From: Betaproteobacteria bacterium
GTDB taxonomy: Bacteria > Pseudomonadota > Gammaproteobacteria > Burkholderiales > Burkholderiaceae_A
Assembly: GCA_016868305.1 (NCBI GenBank)
Contig: VGHK01000002.1
Span: forward strand, 1-64,000
Direction of reading: 5' to 3'
DNA: 64,000 bases
Shown here: positions 18,678 to 27,812 of the stretch, in pieces
Numbering within the stretch: position 1 is the first letter of the stretch
Layout: every line of letters begins with the position of its first letter
Program-made: the position numbers and the translations under genes
Notes under the pieces: generated by a model
Seen by the model: the letters and a program-made list of their open reading frames with translations, nothing else
The model's database searches: none
Told to the model about the DNA's origin: nothing

Positions 18678-19706
18678 ATGTTTAAAAAGTCAGTGATTGG
18701 TACCGCCGTAACGCTGGGACTTGCGATTGCGGCAAGCCCAGTACTCGCAAACAAAACCTTGGAGTCTGTAAAGTCCAAAGGGACGCTTTCCTGCGGCATT
18801 CATACCGGGCTGGGTGGCTTCGGTATTGCCGACAGTGCTGGAAAATGGACCGGTTTTGATGTCGACTTCTGCAGGGCAGTTGCCGCCGCGGCCCTCAGCG
18901 ATAACACCAAGGTGCGGTATGTCCCCCTCAACGCCGCACAGCGATTTGCCGCCTTGCAGTCTGGTGAGATCGATGTGCTTTCACGCAACACTACCTGGAC
19001 TATGAGCCGCGATACTCAGTTGGGGCTTACCTTTGGCGCAACCACCTATTACGACGGCCAAGGGTTTCTCGTGAACAAGAGCCTGAAGGTGAAGTCGGTC
19101 AAGGGTCTCAAGGGCGCTACGGTCTGCGTACAGAGCGGAACCACCACCGAGAAGAACATGGCCGACTACTTCCGGGCCAACAAGATTACCTATAAGCCCG
19201 TGGTGATCGAAGACTTCAAGGCCTCTGTGGCTGCCTACGTTGAAGGCCGCTGTCAGGCCTACACCACCGATGCTTCGGGCCTCGCCGCGATTCGGGCCAA
19301 CGATGTGAAGAACCCCAACGACCATATCATCCTGCCTGAAATTATCAGCAAAGAGCCGCTGGGGCCTGTGGTACGCCGTGGTGATGAAGACTGGGCCAAG
19401 CTCGTAAGCTGGGTGCACTTCGCCATGCTGACCGCAGAGGAACTCGGCATTACCTCAGCCAATGTCGACGAGAAGCGGTCCGATACCAACCCCGAGGTGC
19501 AGCGACTGCTCGGTCAAGGGAACAACGACTTCGGCAAGTCTATGGGGCTTGACCCTGCATGGGCCTACCGGGTGATCAAGCAGGTGGGTAACTATGGTGA
19601 AGTATTTGAGCGCAACGTGGGGCGCAACACGCCGCTGAAACTTGATCGGGGGCCAAACGCCCTCTGGACCAACGGTGGCCTGCAGTACGCACCGCCTATT
19701 CGTTAA
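18678..19706 (+). CDS. aapJ: Amino-acid ABC transporter, periplasmic binding protein (AapJ type)
   Basis: The 342-residue product is a family 3 solute-binding protein that captures amino acids in the periplasm for the permease encoded next. It has a Sec signal peptide (MFKKSVIGTAVTLGLAIAASPVLA, cut before NKTLE). Conserved SBP features follow: GTLSCGIHTGLGGFG, GKWTGFDVDFCRAVAAA, AAQRFAALQSGEIDVLSRNTTWT and GATVCVQSGTT. These match the AapJ/BztA group of general L-amino-acid binders rather than short specific ones. Start at ATG 18678, which has AGGAG upstream, not the earlier in-frame ATG at 18645. It leads the operon aapJQMP. Confidence 0.92.
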   Translation: MFKKSVIGTAVTLGLAIAASPVLANKTLESVKSKGTLSCGIHTGLGGFGIADSAGKWTGFDVDFCRAVAAAALSDNTKVRYVPLNAAQRFAALQSGEIDVLSRNTTWTMSRDTQLGLTFGATTYYDGQGFLVNKSLKVKSVKGLKGATVCVQSGTTTEKNMADYFRANKITYKPVVIEDFKASVAAYVEGRCQAYTTDASGLAAIRANDVKNPNDHIILPEIISKEPLGPVVRRGDEDWAKLVSWVHFAMLTAEELGITSANVDEKRSDTNPEVQRLLGQGNNDFGKSMGLDPAWAYRVIKQVGNYGEVFERNVGRNTPLKLDRGPNALWTNGGLQYAPPIR

Positions 19707-19714
19707 CTCTCTCG

Positions 19715-20698
19715 ATGCGCCTATCACTTCCCAGTAACCCGCGGATTCGATCGCTGCTCTGGCAGATCCTTCTGGCAGGGCTATTGGGAGTGATGGCCTG
19801 GTTCTTTGTTGGCAACCTTACAGAAAACCTAGCAAAAAGAGGTATCTCCTTCGGGTATGACTTCCTATCGGGCCCTGCTGGGTTCGATATCGGAGAACGT
19901 GCAATTGCCTATGACGCCGACAGCAGCTACTGGTTAGCATTTCTGGTGGGTATTCTCAATACCCTTCGGGTAGCAGTTCTGGGGATCGTGGCAGCAACCG
20001 CCTTAGGACTGGTCATCGCCATCGGCGCCTTGTCGCGAAACCCCCTGCTGGCCGGTCTGTGCAGAAGCTATGTCGAGGTACTGCGTAACATTCCACTGCT
20101 GGTGCAACTCTTCTTCTGGTATCTGCTTCTCGCGACCGTGCTGCCGAATTCCCAGCAGCCCTTTGAGATTCTTCCCCATCTCTTCATCAGCAAAAACGGT
20201 TTTCAGTTTCCCTGGCTCTCCCCAGAGGCGGGCGTGTTGCTGGAATACCCCGAGCTAGGCACCTTCGGGCTCACCGGCGGCGCAACCCTCTCGCCGGAAT
20301 TCCTCGCCTTGTTTATCGGCCTAGCAACATACACCAGTGCCTTTATCGCTGAGGTGATTCGGGCGGGGATTCTCGCAGTACCCAAAGGCCAGACCGAGGC
20401 TGCGGCCTCGCTCGGTCTGCGCCGCCTGCAGATTCTAAAACTAGTGGTGCTTCCGCAGGCGCTTCGGGTGATCATTCCGCCCACCACCAACCAGTATCTC
20501 AACCTCACCAAAAACAGCAGCCTGGCAGTGGCCATCGGCTACCCCGAGGTTGTCAGCGTTGCGACAACCACCCTGAACCAGTCGGGACGCGCGGTCGAGG
20601 CGATTTCAATACTAATGCTCGTCTACCTCACCTTCTCGCTGATCACCTCTTTTTTAATGCATCGATTTGAGGCCGCAACGCGGCTCAAAGAGCGATGA
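19715..20698 (+). CDS. aapQ: Amino-acid ABC transporter permease AapQ-type
   Basis: The 327-residue inner-membrane permease belongs to the HisMQ family, partner of the following gene. The long periplasmic loop after the first membrane segment and the motif EVLRNIPLLVQLFFWY are typical of AapQ/BztB. The EAA loop EAAASLGLRRLQILKLVVLPQALRVIIPP (shown in part: EAAASLGL at about residue 227) contacts the ATPase. The gene begins 8 bases after aapJ; the ribosome-binding site is weak, suggesting coupling. Its stop overlaps the next start as ATGA. Confidence 0.92.
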   Translation: MRLSLPSNPRIRSLLWQILLAGLLGVMAWFFVGNLTENLAKRGISFGYDFLSGPAGFDIGERAIAYDADSSYWLAFLVGILNTLRVAVLGIVAATALGLVIAIGALSRNPLLAGLCRSYVEVLRNIPLLVQLFFWYLLLATVLPNSQQPFEILPHLFISKNGFQFPWLSPEAGVLLEYPELGTFGLTGGATLSPEFLALFIGLATYTSAFIAEVIRAGILAVPKGQTEAAASLGLRRLQILKLVVLPQALRVIIPPTTNQYLNLTKNSSLAVAIGYPEVVSVATTTLNQSGRAVEAISILMLVYLTFSLITSFLMHRFEAATRLKER

Positions 20699-21744
20699 AC
20701 GAAACAAGCCTCTCCTGGCGACAGACCTTGTTCAACGGAAAGGTCAACACCCTGATCACGGTCAGTCTGCTGGCCTCCTTGGTCTGGTTTGCATGGAACT
20801 TTCTGCCCTGGGCCGTATTCAACGCGGTCTTTACCGCAGACCTGGAAGCCTGCCGAGCGGCCCGGGGATCGGGCGCCTGTTGGGGTCTTATTGAAGAGAA
20901 GTGGAAGCTCATTGTCTTTGGCCGCTACCCTTTTGAAGAGATCTGGAGGCCGATCGTTGCGAGCATCATGATGTTGGCAGCCTGTCTGGTGATGAGCCAG
21001 CGTCAATGGTGGACACCCTTAATACTCTTCTCAGCCGCTGGAGTCATTGCCCTGTCGGTAGCGCTGATGATCGGCGGCTTTGCCGGTTTGTCGAGTATTC
21101 CCACGGAACGACTTGGCGGGCTGGCGCTCACGCTTCTGCTCGCAATTGTGGGCAATATCCTGTCGCTGCCGCTGGCTGTCGCACTTGCCTTGGGGCGCAC
21201 CTCAAACCTTCCCTTCATTCGGGTGGTCTGCTCGGGCTTCATCGAACTGGTACGTGGCGTGCCGCTCATTACCGTGCTGTTCATGGCAAGCTTCATGTTC
21301 CCGCTTTTTCTTCCCAGCGGCATGAACCCCGATGTCCTTTTGCGGGTCACCGGGGGCCTGATTCTTTTTAGCGCTGCCTATCAGGCTGAGGTGATTCGTG
21401 GCGGAATCAATAGCGTGCCGCGTGGCCAGATCGAAGCCGCTCAGGCACTGGGCATGAGCTACTGGCTGATTCAGACCAAGATCGTTCTGCCCCAGGCCTT
21501 CCGGGTGGTAGTGCCCCCCCTGGTAAACAGCTTTATCGCCATATTCAAAGACACCTCGCTGGTCACCATCGTGAGCATGTTCGAGCTCTTTGGCAGCCTG
21601 CGGCTTGCCCTTGCAGACCCCCAATGGCGGCCTTTCTTTATCGAGGGGTTCATCTTTGTGGCTCTCATCTACTGGGTCTTCTGTAGCGCGATGAGTCGCT
21701 ATTCGCGCGGACTAGAACGTGACTTTGCCGTAGCCCGTCGATAG
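20695..21744 (+). CDS. aapM: Amino-acid ABC transporter permease AapM-type
   Basis: The 349-residue second permease of the importer is also of the HisMQ family. It has about eight hydrophobic segments, the motif [24 protein letters not shown] typical of AapM/BztC, and an EAA loop beginning [11 protein letters not shown] that docks on the ATPase. The ATG overlaps the aapQ stop by four bases, so the two permeases are probably made in equal amounts as a heterodimer. Confidence 0.92.
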   Translation: MNETSLSWRQTLFNGKVNTLITVSLLASLVWFAWNFLPWAVFNAVFTADLEACRAARGSGACWGLIEEKWKLIVFGRYPFEEIWRPIVASIMMLAACLVMSQRQWWTPLILFSAAGVIALSVALMIGGFAGLSSIPTERLGGLALTLLLAIVGNILSLPLAVALALGRTSNLPFIRVVCSGFIELVRGVPLITVLFMASFMFPLFLPSGMNPDVLLRVTGGLILFSAAYQAEVIRGGINSVPRGQIEAAQALGMSYWLIQTKIVLPQAFRVVVPPLVNSFIAIFKDTSLVTIVSMFELFGSLRLALADPQWRPFFIEGFIFVALIYWVFCSAMSRYSRGLERDFAVARR

Positions 21745-21794
21745 TCAGATCACCCTCTTGCACCCCCCAATGCCTTACTGCCGGAGTCTTTTTC

Positions 21795-22529
21795 ATGCCC
21801 ATGATTGAATTTGAAAATGTTAGCAAGTGGTTCGGCAGCTTTCAGGTGCTCACCGATGTCAGTCTCTCGGTAGCCCAGGGAGAAAAGATTGTCGTCTGTG
21901 GTCCCTCGGGCAGCGGCAAGTCGACCCTGATCAGGTGCGTCAACGCCCTTGAGCCCTATCAAAAAGGCCGAATCACGGTAAATGGCGTACATCTCACCGA
22001 AGACCTCAAAACGATTCACCAGGTACGCGCACAGGTAGGCATGGTCTTTCAGAGCTTTAATCTGTTTCCACACCTCACCATTTTAGACAACCTCACACTG
22101 GCCCCCATGCATGTGCGAAAGGTCGCTAAGGCCGATGCCGAAGAAAGGGCCATGACGCAGTTGCATCGGGTACGGATTGCGGAGCAGGCCCAGAAGTATC
22201 CCGGTCAGCTCTCTGGCGGTCAGCAGCAGCGGGTAGCGATTGCCAGGGCGCTCTGCATGGAGCCTCAGGTACTGCTCTTTGATGAGCCCACGAGCGCCCT
22301 GGACCCGGAAATGGTCAAAGAGGTGCTAGACGTTATGGTGAGCCTGGCCCAACAAGGAACCACCATGATCTGCGTCACCCACGAGATGGGCTTTGCCCGC
22401 GAAGTGGCCGACCGCGTGGTCTTTATGGATGCTGGACAGATCGTGGAACAGAACACGCCTCAGGAGTTTTTTGAAAGACCGCAGCACCCGCGGGCAGTGG
22501 ACTTTTTAAGCAAAATTCTGAGCCACTAG
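21795..22529 (+). CDS. aapP: Amino-acid ABC transporter ATP-binding protein AapP-type
   Basis: The 244-residue cytoplasmic ATPase powers the importer. Walker A is [15 protein letters not shown], the signature is [14 protein letters not shown], Walker B is [14 protein letters not shown], and the switch His lies in CVTHEMGFA. It matches the GlnQ/AapP group over its whole length. GGAG precedes the ATG by about ten bases. It ends the operon; a long perfect inverted repeat begins nine bases after its stop. Confidence 0.95.
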   Translation: MPMIEFENVSKWFGSFQVLTDVSLSVAQGEKIVVCGPSGSGKSTLIRCVNALEPYQKGRITVNGVHLTEDLKTIHQVRAQVGMVFQSFNLFPHLTILDNLTLAPMHVRKVAKADAEERAMTQLHRVRIAEQAQKYPGQLSGGQQQRVAIARALCMEPQVLLFDEPTSALDPEMVKEVLDVMVSLAQQGTTMICVTHEMGFAREVADRVVFMDAGQIVEQNTPQEFFERPQHPRAVDFLSKILSH

Positions 22530-22537
22530 GCTATACC

Positions 22538-22576
22538 AATGTGGGGACACTTTAATACTTAAAGTGTCCCCACATT
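22538..22576. repeat. Perfect 18-bp inverted repeat between convergent genes
   Basis: AATGTGGGGACACTTTAA (22538-22555), a three-base loop TAC, then its exact complement (22559-22576). A further C-G pair and the outer CTAGGC/GCCTAG (22526-22531, 22577-22582) extend the symmetry. It lies between the convergent aapP and the small membrane-protein gene. It could stop transcription from both sides, though no T-run follows. The GTGGGGACACTTT core resembles short palindromes found near RAYT-type transposase genes (from memory, unchecked). Confidence 0.85.
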
Positions 22577-22578
22577 GC

Positions 22579-23082
22579 CTAGACATAGGCCAGCCAGCGG
22601 CCCAGGCCGATCACCGCGAGCCAGCCCAGCATCGACACAAGCACCTGAATTCGGCTGACTGCCCCCAGTGCCGGCGCATACCCTTGGCGACGATGCATCG
22701 GCTCGCGCAGATGCAGTACCAAGGCATTGGTGAGCAGCAGCATGATCAGTCCGAGCTTATAGACAAAAAGCGGTGAGGCGAGAAACTCATGGGCATGGGC
22801 AATAAACATCAGACTGCCCGTAGCCACCACGAGCCCCAGCGCTACAAGGGCAATGGGTACCACCAGTCGCATGAGCGCAGACACGCCCAGGGAGGCTCCG
22901 AAGCCCAGAAGGCGAAGGTCTAAAAGCAGGATTGTGCCAAACAGCCCCGCAATGCCCGCAATATGAAAGGACTCCACGGTGGGATACAGCCATAGCGACT
23001 CCCGCATCGCCACCGCCAGAGGAAGGCGCTCTATTCCCGCGATAACGGGGATCACCGCAAGGCCGGCTGCAGTCTCAGACAC
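22579..23082 (-). CDS. Small membrane protein of unknown function (possibly DUF6644 family)
   Basis: The 167-residue product has about four hydrophobic segments and the stretch LYPTVESFHIAGIAGLFGTILLLDLRLLG. His residues in SFHIAG and in FIAHAHEFL could bind metal or haem, as in small CopD- or cytochrome-b-like proteins, but this is inference. From memory it resembles DUF6644, often seen next to DUF6152 proteins like the one encoded just upstream. The start is GTG 23080-23082 with GAGGGG nine bases ahead. It is last in the long minus-strand run. Confidence 0.65.
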   Translation of the reverse strand: MSETAAGLAVIPVIAGIERLPLAVAMRESLWLYPTVESFHIAGIAGLFGTILLLDLRLLGFGASLGVSALMRLVVPIALVALGLVVATGSLMFIAHAHEFLASPLFVYKLGLIMLLLTNALVLHLREPMHRRQGYAPALGAVSRIQVLVSMLGWLAVIGLGRWLAYV

Positions 23083-23132
23083 GGCAACCGACCCCTCGAA
23101 CCAGGATCAAGAGGGCAGATGAAGCCGATAGG

Positions 23133-23552
23133 CTAGCGCAGTTCAATAGTCTTACCGCCGGCGGTGATTCTTTCGGCACGAATCTCAGACGGGTCGGACC
23201 GCAGGGCATAGCCTTGGATCGTCACCTCCCGACCCGGTCCAATCGCATCGCGCGCTAGGCCACGGTTTTCCATCCGAAAGGGCGGGGCAAGAACCACCGT
23301 AAGGGTTTTGCCACCGGCTTCGATCACGACAAAGCCATGCGGGTGCTCATAGCCGCTACGCTGGACCGCGCCAGTAAGGGTGATAGTCTGGGTCTGGTCG
23401 TAGCTGCTCCAGCCATGATGCGCCTGGGCGGGCGACACAAAAGACCCCTTGGAAAAAAACAGCGACAGGCCGATCAGCATGGCCGCAGTCCCGATACCGC
23501 GTCTCACCAGGGACGTGCAGGAGCGCGCTTGAAAAGGAAGACGGACGATCAT
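23133..23552 (-). CDS. Exported protein of the DUF6152 type
   Basis: The 139-residue product has an N-terminal signal peptide (basic MIVRLPFQARSCTSLVRR, then a hydrophobic stretch ending near PAQAHHGWSSYD). The mature part starts with two His residues and has a small beta-rich OB-like domain (TITLTGAVQRSGYEHPHGFVVIE, shown in part). That layout, AHHGWSS followed by a YEHPHG motif, is characteristic of DUF6152, whose function is unknown. The start ATG 23550-23552 is chosen for the excellent AGGAGGTG six bases upstream. It lies 16 bases downstream of pdeM and 50 upstream of the small membrane-protein gene. Confidence 0.72.
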   Translation of the reverse strand: MIVRLPFQARSCTSLVRRGIGTAAMLIGLSLFFSKGSFVSPAQAHHGWSSYDQTQTITLTGAVQRSGYEHPHGFVVIEAGGKTLTVVLAPPFRMENRGLARDAIGPGREVTIQGYALRSDPSEIRAERITAGGKTIELR

Positions 23553-23568
23553 CAGCACCTCCTGAAGA

Positions 23569-24336
23569 TTATTGATCGGTCGTGGCACCCTGGGCATGCG
23601 GCTTTAAGCAGAATACGCGTCCATCTGCCACGGGATACACCGCATCATAATCCTTTGGCTGCAAACGAAAACTGCCCGTAAATGCCCCAAAGGCCGGAAG
23701 CAGCCACTGGCCTGCCCGATAGGCAAAGCATCGCAGGCGCAGCCGCTGCCGAGCGCCACCCGCAACCAGCACAGAAGGATGCAGATGGCCCGCAATCAAC
23801 CAGACCCTCTGGGGCAGGTCAGTGCCTCCGCGAGCATCGGTAAGGTCTTGCGGGCTGTGCACCCCCAGGAAGCCAGGGACTTCCTGCCAATGGTCTTGAA
23901 AAACCGTGAGCCTAAGCAGTGGTGCCCAGTGCGCTCGGAGCGCCTCAGAGGCCTTTCGGTCGTGGTTGCCCATCACCAGATGCCAGGGCATATCGGAATG
24001 CTGACTGCGCAGGGCGGCTAGCTGTTCTTGCAGCCGCGGCGTAAGCGACTGGACATCGTGCACCAGGTCGCCCAGAACCACCAGACACCGGGGGCGGTAC
24101 TGGCCTAAGACCGCAGACAGATGCATCAGCGTCTCCTGGTCGCTGCCCTCGGGAACCCCCAGCCCCGCGCGGCGAAAGCTGGTGGACTTTCCCAGATGAA
24201 GATCAGAGACAAAGGCGGTCTGGCTCACCGCATCAATAAGGGCGCCTTGGGGAGTCAGCCAGAGGCGTTTCTGGTGCACGGCGCCTTCCACACAGTATGC
24301 GCCACCGAGATGGGGCCTGCTGAAAGGCCCCTTCAT
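23569..24336 (-). CDS. pdeM: Ligase-associated DNA damage response phosphoesterase PdeM
   Basis: A calcineurin-type metallophosphoesterase of 255 residues that belongs to the ligase-associated repair cluster (ligase, exonuclease, Lhr helicase, phosphoesterase). Metal-binding motifs are seen in order: SDLHLGK (D-x-H), LGDLVHD (GD), GNHDR (GNHD) and AGHLHPS (GHxH). The family is thought to process DNA or nucleotide ends, but its precise substrate is not settled. Its ATG overlaps the helicase stop as ATGA, so the two are made together. Confidence 0.92.
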   Translation of the reverse strand: MKGPFSRPHLGGAYCVEGAVHQKRLWLTPQGALIDAVSQTAFVSDLHLGKSTSFRRAGLGVPEGSDQETLMHLSAVLGQYRPRCLVVLGDLVHDVQSLTPRLQEQLAALRSQHSDMPWHLVMGNHDRKASEALRAHWAPLLRLTVFQDHWQEVPGFLGVHSPQDLTDARGGTDLPQRVWLIAGHLHPSVLVAGGARQRLRLRCFAYRAGQWLLPAFGAFTGSFRLQPKDYDAVYPVADGRVFCLKPHAQGATTDQ

Positions 24337-26900
24337 GAAGACAGGCCCGAGGATAGCCCCTTATGGGCATCCTCCAGCATCCTCGCGACGCGGTCGGCAA
24401 GCTTCTCACTAGAGAGCTGCTCGCGAAGACGCTCCACCATAAGTGGAAAGGCAAAGGGGCTCGGGCGAGACAGATCAACCCACAGCCATCGGGCCCGGCT
24501 GCAACGCTCCAGCGTCTCGCTGAGGTCTTGCAGATTCAGTTCATCGCGCTGCACCTCACGCCAGGACTGCTGCAAGAGGGCATTGTCCGGATCGTATTTC
24601 TGAAAGACCTCATAGAAAAGGTTGGAAGAGGCCGCAAACTGACGGCTCGTCTTCTCGGCCCCAGGCATACCCGAGAAGACAAGCCCTGCCACCCGGGCAA
24701 TCTCGCGAAACCGCCGCTGGGCAAGCCCACCGGCGCGCAAGGCCGATAACAGGTCTTGGGCCAGACAGTCGTTTCCTGCCAGAATGACCGACCGCAGAGA
24801 AGACTCGGTAAGCAGCCCGGCCTGGTCCCGCGGCACCAGCAGTTCGAGCCCATAGTCATTTACCGCGTAAGAAAGGCTGACTGGCGCCTGCTGGGCCAGT
24901 CGGTATGCCAGGAGCGTGGCAAGGCCCAGGTGCACCGTGCGGCCCGCAAACGGGTAGACAAAGACATGGGCACCCTCGCGCGAGTCCAGCCTTTCCAGCA
25001 GAAAAGAATCGGCCGGGGGCAGGCACGATCGCATCGCCTGTGTAGTAAGCAGTGGCCAAAGCGCGGCGACCTCAGGCGCCTGTCTGGCCGGCAAGGCGGG
25101 CGCTGTTTCCCCCGACGCAAAAACGAACGACAGCTGCGACAAGACCTCGCGCAGCGTGGCCGAGAGCATTCCCGAAAGGGGCATACTGCCGCCATTCCAA
25201 CGAGGTACCGCGCCAGCCTTTTTCTTGGCCAGTCGTACATAGGCGGTAAGGTCTTTTACGCGCACGAGTTCAAGCGCCCGGCCTGAGAACAGAAAAGTAT
25301 CCCCAGGCTTGAGTCGGCCAATAAACGATTCCTCGATCTGACCAAGACTGCCGCCCGACACCCAGGCAAGACGAATGCTCGCATCCGACAGAATCGTGCC
25401 GATCGACAGGCGATGCCTGCGGGCCATACGGGCATCGGCCATCTGCCAGCGCCCTACGGCATCAGTCTGCAGACGATGAAACTCAGGATAGGCGGCAAGG
25501 CTTGTACCGCCTTGGGAGAGGAACTGCAGCGCCCAGGCAAAGGCCTCGGGGGTGAGGCTGCGATAGCTGTAGGCGGTGCGCACCTCTTGATAGAGGTGCG
25601 CACCCGTCATAGGCCTACCCAGTACCCGGGTGGCAAGGTGCTGCACGAGCACATCCATGGGTGCCTGAGGCGGTGGCCGTGACTCAACCCGGCCCGCGGC
25701 AAGGGCGCGCTGGGCGGCATAAGACTCCAGGATCTCCAGGGCATGGGTAGGAACCAGCACCAGCCGCGCGGTCTTGCCTGGCTGATGGCCCGAGCGGCCC
25801 GCCCGCTGCAGCAGGCGCGCCAGACCCTTGGGGCTGCCGATCTGCAGCACCTGTTCCACTGGTGCAAAGTCCACCCCCAGGTCGAGGCTCGAGGTTGCCA
25901 CCACTGCCTTCAGTAGCCCCTGGGCAATGGCCTTCTCCACCCAGGCCCGGGTCTGATGATCGAGCGACCCGTGGTGCAAGGCCATGCAGCCGGCCCAGTC
26001 CGGCCGTGCCTCTAAAAGCGCCTGATACCAGAGTTCGGCCTGTGACCGGGTGTTGGTGAAGACAAGACTGGTCGATGCCCTATCGATTGCCTCGACCACC
26101 TGGGCACGCATTGCCAGCCCCAGATGCCCTGCCCAGGGAAATCGCCCCGCCTGCGCGGGCAGGAGTGTCTCGATCACGATAGGCTTGGCAATATCGCAGG
26201 CAATCTGACAGACGGACAGCCCCTGTTCAGACAAAACGCTCGCGCACAGGCTCTCAGCCGCCTCATCAAGATTTCCCAGAGTCGCCGATAGACCCCAGGC
26301 AATGAATGCCGGCCTCTGGAGAGCATCTGCGGGCATGCCCATGTCTGTCTGCGCTGATGCCAGCGCGGCTAAGGCAAGTTGCAGCTGTACCCCGCGCTTA
26401 CTGCCTAAGAGCTCATGCCATTCGTCAGCCACTACCGCATGGACGGACTGCAGCAGCACCAGGCCTTGGGGCTTGGAGAGCAACAGGCATAGGCTCTCTG
26501 GGGTCGTCACCAGAGCATGCGGGGGCAGGCGGTCCTGGCGCGCCCGTTCGGCAGTCGAGGTGTCCCCGGTGCGCAGGCCCACCCGCAGCCCGCTGCCTGC
26601 CGCATCAGCAAGCCTTTGCAAAGACTGCGCGGTATCAGCGGCCAGGGCGCGCATGGGCGTGACCCACAAGACCTGAAGACCTGAAGGGGCCGCAGAGGCC
26701 CGCGATGGTCGGCCGAACTGCCCTGCTGCATTGCTGAGGATTCGGTTCAAAAGGCCTCCCCAGATCGCGTAGGTCTTTCCCGTGCCCGTGCCGGCCTGCA
26801 ACAGCCCCGACCGCCCGCTGGCGATGGCCTGCCAGGCCTGTCTTTGGAACCCAAAGGGCTGATAGCCCAGCGCCGCAAAGGCCCGTTCGGCCGGCGTCAT
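24333..26900 (-). CDS. Ligase-associated DEXH-box helicase (Lhr family)
   Basis: This 855-residue superfamily 2 helicase matches the bacterial Lhr-type group found beside ATP-dependent ligases in a DNA damage response cluster. Seen in order: Q-motif region ALGYQPFGFQRQAW, Walker A QAGTGTGKTYAIWGG (about residue 37), DEWH box (VVADEWHELLGSKRG), SAT-like motif (GLSATLGN), TNTRSQAELW (motif IV), LDLGVDFAPV (motif V) and QRAGRSGHQPG (motif VI), followed by the Lhr winged-helix core. It is shorter than full-length Lhr (about 1500 residues) and lacks the long C-terminal extension, as usual for this subgroup. It follows the DUF429 gene by 3 bases. Confidence 0.93.
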   Translation of the reverse strand: MTPAERAFAALGYQPFGFQRQAWQAIASGRSGLLQAGTGTGKTYAIWGGLLNRILSNAAGQFGRPSRASAAPSGLQVLWVTPMRALAADTAQSLQRLADAAGSGLRVGLRTGDTSTAERARQDRLPPHALVTTPESLCLLLSKPQGLVLLQSVHAVVADEWHELLGSKRGVQLQLALAALASAQTDMGMPADALQRPAFIAWGLSATLGNLDEAAESLCASVLSEQGLSVCQIACDIAKPIVIETLLPAQAGRFPWAGHLGLAMRAQVVEAIDRASTSLVFTNTRSQAELWYQALLEARPDWAGCMALHHGSLDHQTRAWVEKAIAQGLLKAVVATSSLDLGVDFAPVEQVLQIGSPKGLARLLQRAGRSGHQPGKTARLVLVPTHALEILESYAAQRALAAGRVESRPPPQAPMDVLVQHLATRVLGRPMTGAHLYQEVRTAYSYRSLTPEAFAWALQFLSQGGTSLAAYPEFHRLQTDAVGRWQMADARMARRHRLSIGTILSDASIRLAWVSGGSLGQIEESFIGRLKPGDTFLFSGRALELVRVKDLTAYVRLAKKKAGAVPRWNGGSMPLSGMLSATLREVLSQLSFVFASGETAPALPARQAPEVAALWPLLTTQAMRSCLPPADSFLLERLDSREGAHVFVYPFAGRTVHLGLATLLAYRLAQQAPVSLSYAVNDYGLELLVPRDQAGLLTESSLRSVILAGNDCLAQDLLSALRAGGLAQRRFREIARVAGLVFSGMPGAEKTSRQFAASSNLFYEVFQKYDPDNALLQQSWREVQRDELNLQDLSETLERCSRARWLWVDLSRPSPFAFPLMVERLREQLSSEKLADRVARMLEDAHKGLSSGLSS

Positions 26901-26903
26901 GGC

Positions 26904-27812
26904 CTAATGGGGTACTGTCGCAATCCAGCCCTCAAGCGGATCGAGACAGGCAGGCAGCCCAAAACATGGCTCGGTGGCCGCATGCGCAGCCTGTAGGGCG
27001 CAGATCACCGCATCCAGCAGATCGCCACTGCCATCGATGGTCAGTTGTCGTATCCACCCCGCCGTGGCCACCAGCCGGGGGCGCAGGCCTGCCTCACCAC
27101 GCAGCAGGGCCCGGAGAATCTGTTGCCGGTGGTAGGCGCGGTCGGAGTCTTGTTTGGCGCGGGTATCGCTTTTGTACGACTGCCGCGTCACCTGGCGGGC
27201 GGTGAACCCCGGATAGGCCTCAAGGGCGATGCGCGCGGGCAGACAAATCCGGCTCGCAGCAGCGCTTGCACCAGGCGTATCCGGATCAGCCAAGAAAAAG
27301 GCTGTGTTCTCGAGAAGGTCTGGGCACCGGTCACCATGCGCGGGAAAACACAGCCCGGCCTCGACCATCCTGCCGATGCCGGCCTGCATCATCCAGGCCA
27401 CGGGCGGGTTCGTCCATCGCATGGCGGGGCTTGACCCCGCGGGCCTGTCGGTGGCCCGCCATGCAAACTTGTCGCCGACCGGCCGAGAGTCGCACCAGGC
27501 CTTAAACCGGGCGCGAATGGCCTCGCGGTCTGCGGCACAGAAAAACCGTACAAAGTCACGCCACTGCTCGGGCCAGCCCTCATGGGCAATCAGCACCCGA
27601 GGCTGACCAAAGGGCAGGTCGAATCCGCCTAGCCAGGGGCCAGGGGTAGCCAGGAACGTCTCAAAGGCCGACAGACTCGTCAGGCCCGATACATGACTGA
27701 GGCGATAGACCCCATGGCGAAGATCAAGGCTACCGACCGCTACCGTAATCGGTTTTTTGGGTGTGGGGGCGGAACTGAAGTCGATGCCATAGACCCTCGC
27801 TAAGCCATTCAT
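26904..27812 (-). CDS. DUF429 protein, predicted RNase-H-fold nuclease, inside the ligase operon
   Basis: The 302-residue product looks like a DUF429 protein, a family predicted to have an RNase H-like fold. Acidic residues in the expected places are D11 (YGIDFSSA), D65 (GGFDLPFGQPR), E198 (ALEAYPGF) and D264/D267 (GDLLDAVICAL). No biochemical role is established for the family, so nuclease activity is inference. The ATG overlaps the ligase stop as ATGA and the stop is 3 bases from the helicase start. The gene is therefore fully embedded in the repair operon, unlike the standard four-gene set as I know it. Confidence 0.8.
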   Translation of the reverse strand: MNGLARVYGIDFSSAPTPKKPITVAVGSLDLRHGVYRLSHVSGLTSLSAFETFLATPGPWLGGFDLPFGQPRVLIAHEGWPEQWRDFVRFFCAADREAIRARFKAWCDSRPVGDKFAWRATDRPAGSSPAMRWTNPPVAWMMQAGIGRMVEAGLCFPAHGDRCPDLLENTAFFLADPDTPGASAAASRICLPARIALEAYPGFTARQVTRQSYKSDTRAKQDSDRAYHRQQILRALLRGEAGLRPRLVATAGWIRQLTIDGSGDLLDAVICALQAAHAATEPCFGLPACLDPLEGWIATVPH

